This document shows positions 58,973-64,000 of a stretch of DNA of 64,000 nt, in pieces (positions within the stretch are counted from its first letter, which is position 1; each line of letters starts with the position of its first letter). The translations under genes and the position numbers were made by a program. Origin of the DNA: Armatimonadetes bacterium Uphvl-Ar2 (GTDB lineage Bacteria > Armatimonadota > Fimbriimonadia > Fimbriimonadales > Fimbriimonadaceae); the NCBI GenBank assembly GCA_002162095.1, contig CP021424.1, positions 1,116,001-1,180,000 on the forward strand, in the 5' to 3' direction. The notes below the pieces were generated by a model. It was not told the DNA's origin. It worked only from the letters and a program-made list of their open reading frames with translations, and ran no database searches.

Positions 58973-59147
58973 GTGCTCCGCGCTCACTTGCTCTTCTGCT
59001 ATTCAGACTCTCGGTTGGTCTGACCGGTTTCAAGAGGTCCTAACGGAAAAATTTTCAAAAATCTTTCTTCAGGGCTTCGTTTGGCCGGGTGGGGTCGCGC
59101 CCCCGTCGGTCTCTCCGAAGTGGGGTTTGTCCTTGCTTTCTTCAACA

Positions 59148-60335
59148 TCAAGAGGAAGGGGAAGGTTCCAGCGGTGGGGCCAACCAGGCCAAAATCATCT
59201 TCGCGGACTGGTCGAGGGCGTCCGACGGCCCACAGAAGTCCTGCACTGCTCGCATCGCCTCGAGCTGGGCCTCACGCTCGGGTCCGTCCGCCAAGAGAGG
59301 TTCTAGGGCCGCGCGGATGGCCTCGGGGGTGGCAGCGTTCTGGATCAGTTCGGGCAAGGCCCCGCGCTGCAGCAGGATGTTGGGCAGGCTGATGAAATCG
59401 AACTTGGGCTTGCGGATGCGGTACTCCAGCTCCATCGTCCAAGGTCCGCGATAAGTCACCACGGTGGGCGTCAGGGCCAACGCCGCCTCGAGCGTGGCCG
59501 TGCCACTGCACACCACCGCCGCGCGGCTGGCCATCAGGGCCGCCCGCGCCGGACGTACCACGTCGCACTCGCCGCCGCCTGCCCGCACCCAAGCCTGGGT
59601 CACTTCGTCGCTGGTTACATTCGGCGCGGGCGCCAATCGGATCGGCACATTTAGCCCCTTCAGCGCCGGGGCAATCGCCCGGAGGTTGTGCTCAATCTCG
59701 TGGTGGCGACTGCCAGGGAGCACCGCAATGCCCGACCGCACCGCCGGGGCGTCTACTTGCTTCAGCATCTGCCGGAGAGGGTGACCAAACCAATGCGCGT
59801 TGGCCCCCATCTCCTGCAACATCGTGGCGCTCCAAGAGAAAGGCGTGATGATCGCGTCGGTCAAGCCCGGGAGGTCGGCCCCCTGCTTGGTACGCCGCCA
59901 CGAGCCCGGCGGGATGAAATACACCACCCGCCACCCCAGCGCCCGCGCCTGCCGGCACAGCTTGATATTGAGATAGCCGTAGTCAATGGGCACAAACAAA
60001 CCCGGTCGTCCCTGCCGGAGGTGCGCCACCGCCGCGCGGTAGCCCTGCCACACCTGTGGCACGACCTTAAGGCTCTCGATGATGCCCACCGCGCCCCAAT
60101 CCTGAGAAGAGGCCACCAAGTGCACGCCCGCCCCTTGGCTGAGCTGGCCACCTACGCCTTCCAGGTCTACATCCGGGCGCGCTTCGCCGATGCGGGAAGC
60201 GAGTTCGGCCGCATAGGCGTCGCCGCTGGCTTCCCCAGCGCTAAAGAAAACTCGCGTGTGCACGCCTGCCCCCACCTGGGTGAGAGCATCTGCGCCCGCG
60301 CGCTGCACGGCGGCCAGGGTGCCAATCTCCGACAC
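59148..60335 (-). CDS. lpxB: Lipid-A-disaccharide synthase LpxB
   Basis: 395 residues from GTG 60335; GTG 60263 (VHTRVFFSAGEASGDAYAAE) is the start that better fits the family. GT19 motifs: FFSAGEASGDAYAAEL, WGAVGIIESLKVVPQV, VPIDYGYLNIKL (usually IDxPDFNxxLA, so altered), VLPGSRHHEIEHNL, CSGTATLEAALALTPTVV and LPNILLQRGALPELIQ. It joins UDP-diacylglucosamine and lipid X to form the lipid A backbone. Last gene of the sigma-fabZ-lpxA-lpxB operon; lpxD, lpxC and lpxK are not in the window. Confidence 0.88.
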   Translation of the reverse strand: MSEIGTLAAVQRAGADALTQVGAGVHTRVFFSAGEASGDAYAAELASRIGEARPDVDLEGVGGQLSQGAGVHLVASSQDWGAVGIIESLKVVPQVWQGYRAAVAHLRQGRPGLFVPIDYGYLNIKLCRQARALGWRVVYFIPPGSWRRTKQGADLPGLTDAIITPFSWSATMLQEMGANAHWFGHPLRQMLKQVDAPAVRSGIAVLPGSRHHEIEHNLRAIAPALKGLNVPIRLAPAPNVTSDEVTQAWVRAGGGECDVVRPARAALMASRAAVVCSGTATLEAALALTPTVVTYRGPWTMELEYRIRKPKFDFISLPNILLQRGALPELIQNAATPEAIRAALEPLLADGPEREAQLEAMRAVQDFCGPSDALDQSAKMILAWLAPPLEPSPSS

Positions 60336-60347
60336 CGCGCGCTCCCC

Positions 60348-61136
60348 TTACGGCTGGTCGCCGCGCCCCATCTTGCCCTTGTAGAGCCGCTCTAGGAACG
60401 TGATCAGCTCTTGGACTTCGGGGGTGATTTTAACTTCACGCTGCACAATCTCCAGCGCTTCGCTCAGCGGGATTTGGCTGCGGAACAAGAGCTTCGCCGC
60501 CTTATGCAAGGCAAGCCGGCCTTCTTGGGTGATGCCCAACCGGCGTAGGCCCACCGCGTTGATGTCGCGCACCTTCTGGTCAATGCCTTCGGTGATCATG
60601 AAGGGCGGCACATCGCGCACGATGCGGCTCATGCCCCCTACCATGGCGGCGCGGCCCACGCGCACCCACTGGTGCAGGCCGGTAAGCCCTCCGACAGTGA
60701 CGTTGTTTTCAATGGTCACGTGGCCGCTGCAGCCCACGCTGTTCGCCAAAGTGATGTCGTTGTGGAGGGTGGAGTTGTGTCCCACATGCACAAAGGCCAT
60801 CAAGTAGTTGCGGTCGCCAATGGTGGTCGTATTGCCTTCGCCGGTGGCGCGGTGGATGGTGACGTACTCGCGGATGACGTTGTCGTCGCCAATCACTAGG
60901 TAAGTGGGCTCGCCCGCGTACTTGCGGTCCTGCGGGTCGCCGCCCAGCACGGCCCCTTGCTCAATGACATTGCGCTCGCCGATCGTCGTGCCGCCAATCA
61001 CGGTGACGTTGCTGGCCAGCTTCGAGCCCGCCCCAATCTTTACATTGGCGTGGACGACGCAGTAAGGCCCGATCTCGACATCATCGGCAATCTGAGCGTC
61101 CGGATCAATGACCGATGTCGGGTGGATCCTAGCCAC
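60348..61136 (-). CDS. lpxA: UDP-N-acetylglucosamine acyltransferase LpxA
   Basis: 262 residues from GTG 61136 (VARIHPTSVIDPDAQIADDV), the usual LpxA start; the open frame reaches ATG 61160. Left-handed beta-helix with hexapeptide repeats, GDPQDRKYAGEPTYLVIGDD, NVIREYVTIHRATGEGNTTT, the catalytic His in FVHVGHNSTL, and GGLTGLHQWVRVGRAAMVGG; helical C-terminus. It adds the first acyl chain to UDP-GlcNAc. It overlaps the end of fabZ by eight bases. Confidence 0.94.
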   Translation of the reverse strand: MARIHPTSVIDPDAQIADDVEIGPYCVVHANVKIGAGSKLASNVTVIGGTTIGERNVIEQGAVLGGDPQDRKYAGEPTYLVIGDDNVIREYVTIHRATGEGNTTTIGDRNYLMAFVHVGHNSTLHNDITLANSVGCSGHVTIENNVTVGGLTGLHQWVRVGRAAMVGGMSRIVRDVPPFMITEGIDQKVRDINAVGLRRLGITQEGRLALHKAAKLLFRSQIPLSEALEIVQREVKITPEVQELITFLERLYKGKMGRGDQP

Positions 61137-61587
61137 CGTTTTCGTTGCCCCCGGTGGCAATCAATTTGAAGGTCATCTCCATTTGGGCGGCCAGCTGACC
61201 ATCCACCGTGGCGACCCCCTTGATGCGACCAATACTGCTCTTGATCCACAACAACTCGATCTCGAGTCGGAGCTGATCGCCGGGCACGACTTGGCGCTTG
61301 AACTTGACGTTATCAATGGCCCCAATCACGGGCACCATGCCTCGATACGAATCCTGGCTCAGCAAAATCACCGCCCCGCACTGCGCCAGCGACTCGACAA
61401 TCAGCACCCCCGGCATAATCGGCTGCCCTGGGTAGTGGCCCTGGAAGAATCCCTCGTTGATCGTGACATTCTTGATGCCCACGCACCGCACTCCGGGTTC
61501 GACCTCGAGAATCCGGTCCACCAGCAGAATGGGGTAGCGGTGGGGCAACACCTTCATGATCGCGTTGATGTCAAGAACGCAAGCCAT
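61129..61587 (-). CDS. fabZ: 3-hydroxyacyl-[acyl-carrier-protein] dehydratase FabZ
   Basis: 152 residues from ATG 61587 (MACVLDINAIMKVLPHRYPI); the upstream frame extension overlaps the sigma factor. Hot-dog fold with LPHRYPILLVDRILEVEPG, and the active-site His/Glu in GHYPGQPIMPGVLIVESLAQ. It dehydrates 3-hydroxyacyl-ACP in fatty acid synthesis and competes with LpxA for the same substrate, so the fabZ-lpxA pairing is a common arrangement. Two bases after the sigma factor stop. Confidence 0.94.
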   Translation of the reverse strand: MACVLDINAIMKVLPHRYPILLVDRILEVEPGVRCVGIKNVTINEGFFQGHYPGQPIMPGVLIVESLAQCGAVILLSQDSYRGMVPVIGAIDNVKFKRQVVPGDQLRLEIELLWIKSSIGRIKGVATVDGQLAAQMEMTFKLIATGGNENGG

Positions 61588-61589
61588 TT

Positions 61590-62453
61590 CTAGAGAGATT
61601 GTAGCCCGGTGTCCGGCAGAAACTCCGCCAACCGACGCTGGCGGGCAATCATGCGCAGTTTTTGTATGGCCGTGATCTCGAGTTGGCGCACCCGTTCTTG
61701 ACTGAGCCGCAGGTGCCGGGCCATTTCCTCTCGGAAGTGCACCGAGTTGCCGGTGCTCATGCGCATGCGGATGACCTCGGCTTCGCGCTCCGTCAATTCG
61801 TTGAGACACTCTTCAAACTGCGCCCACAGTTCCTCGCTGAGCAGCAAGTATTCGGGGCTGTTGATTTCTTCATCGGGGATGGTGGCCCCCAGGGTGATGC
61901 CCTCGCCGCCCTTGGTGCGGGCATCCAGGCTGAGGAGTTCGGTTTGGTTGCTGAGCAGGGTACGCAGTTTCTCTACGTCCATGCCGACCCGTTCGGCCAG
62001 TAGCTCGGGCGTGATTTCGTGACCCATTTGGGCGAGGTACTGATCGCGCTCCCGCTCGATCCGCCGGAGCATTTGCTGCACGTGGGCGGGCACCCGGATG
62101 GTCTTGCCCTTGTTATCCAGCGCCCGCAGGATGGCTTGCCGGATCCAGTGCGTGGCGTAGGTGGAGAACCGGAAACCTCGATCGATATCAAACCGCTCCA
62201 CGGCCCGCATCAGGCCGAGCGCTCCTTCTTGGATCAAATCTTCCAGGGGCACCGCACCGTTCATATACGTGCGGGCAATATTGATGACCAGGCGCATGTT
62301 CGACTCGATGAGTCGCTTCCGAGCTTCTTCGTCCCCCGCCTGCGAGGCGCGCGCAAGAGTGACTTCCTCCTCATAACTGAGAAGGGGCGCACGCGTGAGA
62401 TGGCCCAGATAGCTGGACATCTCCCCGGAGGATTCCTGCCTGGATTTCGGCAT
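61590..62453 (-). CDS. RNA polymerase sigma factor, sigma-70 group (SigA/RpoS-like, no region 1.1)
   Basis: 287 residues. Region 1.2: SSYLGHLTRAPLLSYEEEVT. Region 2: ESNMRLVINIARTYMNGAVP, LEDLIQEGALGLMRAVERFD, RGFRFSTYATHWIRQAILRA. Region 3: VPAHVQQMLRRIERERDQYL. Region 4: LNELTEREAEVIRMRM and the HTH RLSQERVRQLEITAIQKLR. It lacks the acidic region 1.1, so it looks like a group 2 or small primary factor. It heads the fabZ-lpxA-lpxB operon, which suggests that its level is tied to envelope synthesis (inference). CATAAT is 11 bases upstream of the ATG. Confidence 0.9.
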   Translation of the reverse strand: MPKSRQESSGEMSSYLGHLTRAPLLSYEEEVTLARASQAGDEEARKRLIESNMRLVINIARTYMNGAVPLEDLIQEGALGLMRAVERFDIDRGFRFSTYATHWIRQAILRALDNKGKTIRVPAHVQQMLRRIERERDQYLAQMGHEITPELLAERVGMDVEKLRTLLSNQTELLSLDARTKGGEGITLGATIPDEEINSPEYLLLSEELWAQFEECLNELTEREAEVIRMRMSTGNSVHFREEMARHLRLSQERVRQLEITAIQKLRMIARQRRLAEFLPDTGLQSL

Positions 62454-62560
62454 GAAGTCTGCCTATTATGGCTCTTTATGCTTTGGCACCCCTGCCGGAT
62501 GCAGGCGGGCTCAGAAGTCGGGTCCGAGGGCCCGATTCGGTATCCTCCCCTCCGGGTGCC

Positions 62561-63547
62561 ATGACGGAAGAAGTTCTCATTCAGCGGCGCCTGCCCGAGT
62601 GGCAAAGGCTGGCCGCGCTCACGGCTAAAGCCGATGTCGGCTTTAAGAGTCTGGACAGCCAGGAGATGGTGGAGTTTGTGCGGCTGTACCGCCAGGCCTC
62701 GGGGGACTTGGCCTTCTTGGCCGCCCGCCCTACCAACCCGGACGTGGTGAACTTTCTCAACAGTGCCGTCTCCCGGGCCTATGCGGTTTTGTATCGATCG
62801 CCCCAGCGACGCTGGTGGCAGATGATCCGCAACGGTTTGGTCACCGGGGCGGATACGGTTCGGCGCCGCGCGAAGTTTATCGGCCTCGCCGCCGCGCTCT
62901 TTTTTGCGGGATGGATTGCCGCGTACTTCCTGATTGGGGCTCGGCCGGATTTGCGCCCGCTCTTGGTGCCGCCCGAGATGGAGATGGCCTTCGAGGCCTG
63001 GACATCGGGCGACCTGGAAGCGCGAACGTTTAGCGAAAGCATGGCGATGAGCGCGTTCTACGCCACTAATAACCCTCGGGTCGGGGTGGCCTCGGCCAGC
63101 CTGGGGTTGGCCTCCGGTGGGCTGATGACCATCGCCGCGATGTGGCAAAACGGCTTGGTCATCGGCGCGCTGGCTTACGAGACCAACCAAGTGGGGCGCC
63201 TGGGCTACATGCTCAGCTCCATCTATCCGCACGGCGTGCCCGAAATCGGCGGCATATTCATCACCGCCGCCTCCGGGTTTGTGCTGGGGTGGGCGTTTAT
63301 TCGCCCGGGCAATCGTCGCCGCGTGGATGCACTGAAAGAAGCGGGCAAGGACGCCTTCACTCTTCTGATCGTGGGGCTCGTTTTGATTTTTACCGCCGCT
63401 CCCATTGAGGGGTTCTTTAGCTTTTCCCCGGCGGTGCCCCAGCCGCTCAAGGTGGTGGTGGGCACGATCTTGCTGGCGGCTTACGGGACGTTCTTCTCGC
63501 GCTTTGGCCTGAACACTAACGCCACTGACGGGCGACCTTCGGCGTAA
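62561..63547 (+). CDS. SpoIIM-family integral membrane protein
   Basis: 328 residues from ATG 62561 (MTEEVLIQRRLPEWQRLAAL), with TATCCT (62541-62546) upstream; the frame is open from 62468 but the extension is Pro/Gly-rich and unlike the family. N-terminal helical region (YRQASGDLAFLAARPTNPDV), then about five membrane helices: FAGWIAAYFLIGA, GLMTIAAMWQNGLVIGAL, YPHGVPEIGGIFITAASGFV, FTLLIVGLVLIFTAAPIEGF. SpoIIM acts in septal peptidoglycan remodelling in sporulating Bacillus; homologues in non-sporulating bacteria have no settled role. The 3' end overlaps the next gene by 32 bases. Confidence 0.88.
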   Translation: MTEEVLIQRRLPEWQRLAALTAKADVGFKSLDSQEMVEFVRLYRQASGDLAFLAARPTNPDVVNFLNSAVSRAYAVLYRSPQRRWWQMIRNGLVTGADTVRRRAKFIGLAAALFFAGWIAAYFLIGARPDLRPLLVPPEMEMAFEAWTSGDLEARTFSESMAMSAFYATNNPRVGVASASLGLASGGLMTIAAMWQNGLVIGALAYETNQVGRLGYMLSSIYPHGVPEIGGIFITAASGFVLGWAFIRPGNRRRVDALKEAGKDAFTLLIVGLVLIFTAAPIEGFFSFSPAVPQPLKVVVGTILLAAYGTFFSRFGLNTNATDGRPSA

Positions 63548-64000
63548 GCAGCGTCGCCAAGTAGCGGGCGTAAGACTTGGCCCGGGTGGGCCGGCGGCGG
63601 ATGGCTTCTCCGTACGCTTGCCGCGCCCCCTTCAGGTCGCCGCGCAGGGCGCGTTCTGTGCCCAGGCAAACCCAGTTGTGGGCAAAGGCGTTGTCCAAAC
63701 CGGGCCTGGATTTGTCCTCGGCGCCTTCCCAGGTGGTGATCCACTCCCGAATGCGCCAACTGTCCTCGTCCATCTTGGTGGTGTTGCGGGCGGCGTTAGT
63801 GTCGTGCACGCGGTAGAACGTCAGCGGCTCATCCACGTGGGCGACCTCCCACCCACGCGCGATGCGCAGCCACATCTGCCAGTCCCCGCAGCCGTAAAAC
63901 TGGGGATCGAAGGGGCCGCTTTGCTCGGCGCACGCCCGCCGGAACAGCACGCTACTCGTGATGATCTGGTTGTGATCCACCAGCGTGGCCAATTGGTCAC
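63516..64000 (-). CDS. Family 2 glycosyltransferase C-terminal part with TPR-like tail, cut by window edge
   Basis: The frame is open through base 64000. The visible 161 codons begin with DQLATLVDHNQIITSSVLFR and continue GPFDPQFYGCGDWQMWLRIA, the acceptor-site region of GT-A family 2 enzymes (FDxxFxxxxDWxLWLRxA), and VDEPLTFYRVHDTNA. The C-terminal segment (NAFAHNWVCLGTERALRGDL then KGARQAYGEAIRRRP) is TPR-like. It probably transfers a sugar in surface glycan assembly. Nucleotide-binding and DXD motifs lie outside the window. Convergent overlap of 32 bases with the SpoIIM gene. Confidence 0.82.
   Translation of the reverse strand, partial: DQLATLVDHNQIITSSVLFRRACAEQSGPFDPQFYGCGDWQMWLRIARGWEVAHVDEPLTFYRVHDTNAARNTTKMDEDSWRIREWITTWEGAEDKSRPGLDNAFAHNWVCLGTERALRGDLKGARQAYGEAIRRRPTRAKSYARYLATLLTPKVARQWR

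Overview
The window looks like one chromosomal stretch of a GC-rich, Gram-negative-type (diderm) bacterium. The diderm call rests on lipid A genes (lpxA, lpxB, fabZ), outer-membrane beta-barrel proteins ending in Phe, Wza-like SLBB export proteins, TatC and several lipoproteins. A PEP-CTERM protein, prepilin-like C-terminal domains in secreted proteins, a SpoIIM homologue in a diderm and a membrane-anchored YvcK together suggest Armatimonadota, probably Fimbriimonadia. That placement is an inference from gene content; no rRNA gene is present. I found no tRNA, rRNA, CRISPR array or insertion sequence.

Layout. 1-1011: toxin-antitoxin pair (DUF433 antitoxin, PIN-like toxin cut by the window edge), more A/T-rich than its surroundings. 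1097-4195: outer-membrane protein, PEP-CTERM protein, small lipoprotein, DUF2071 protein. 4184-10332: mutS, divergent from a YvlD-like membrane protein-yvcK-gmk-coaBC operon. 10270-13738: secreted proteins, including a tandem paralogous pair. 13781-16873: an A/T-rich orphan encoding a 1030-residue STAND-type P-loop NTPase with a membrane segment and nine consecutive 41-residue repeats; this is the best candidate for an undescribed (possibly antiphage) system. 17094-22794: tatC, an MrfA-like helicase and DAHP synthase on the minus strand, plus a Gly-rich secreted protein. 22914-31162: pcrA, lipoprotein, lexA, a SurA/PpiD-like chaperone, rsmI, an SLBB exporter, OsmC. 31265-39973: PLP enzyme, secreted, TPR and barrel proteins, a chemoreceptor, purN and a TlpA-like thioredoxin.

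40039-49630 is a ten-gene minus-strand operon for CMP-legionaminic acid: legF-legI-legG-legH-ptmE-legB-legC followed by a sugar amidotransferase with dedicated HisF-like and HisH-like ammonia suppliers, so the product is probably an acetamidino derivative. Divergent from it are an SLBB export protein and a membrane-bound NDP-sugar 4,6-dehydratase, then an unusual ABC transporter with its DUF1854 partner. Together these form a surface-glycan region. 55727-58232 is an NHL-repeat lipoprotein whose signal peptide lies in a different frame from its body. 59148-62453 is a sigma factor-fabZ-lpxA-lpxB operon. The window ends with a SpoIIM-like protein and a truncated family 2 glycosyltransferase.

Two genome-style features recur. 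Many start codons lie 6-8 nt downstream of a TAnnnT -10 element with no Shine-Dalgarno sequence, which implies leaderless transcription. Convergent genes often abut or overlap at their 3' ends.
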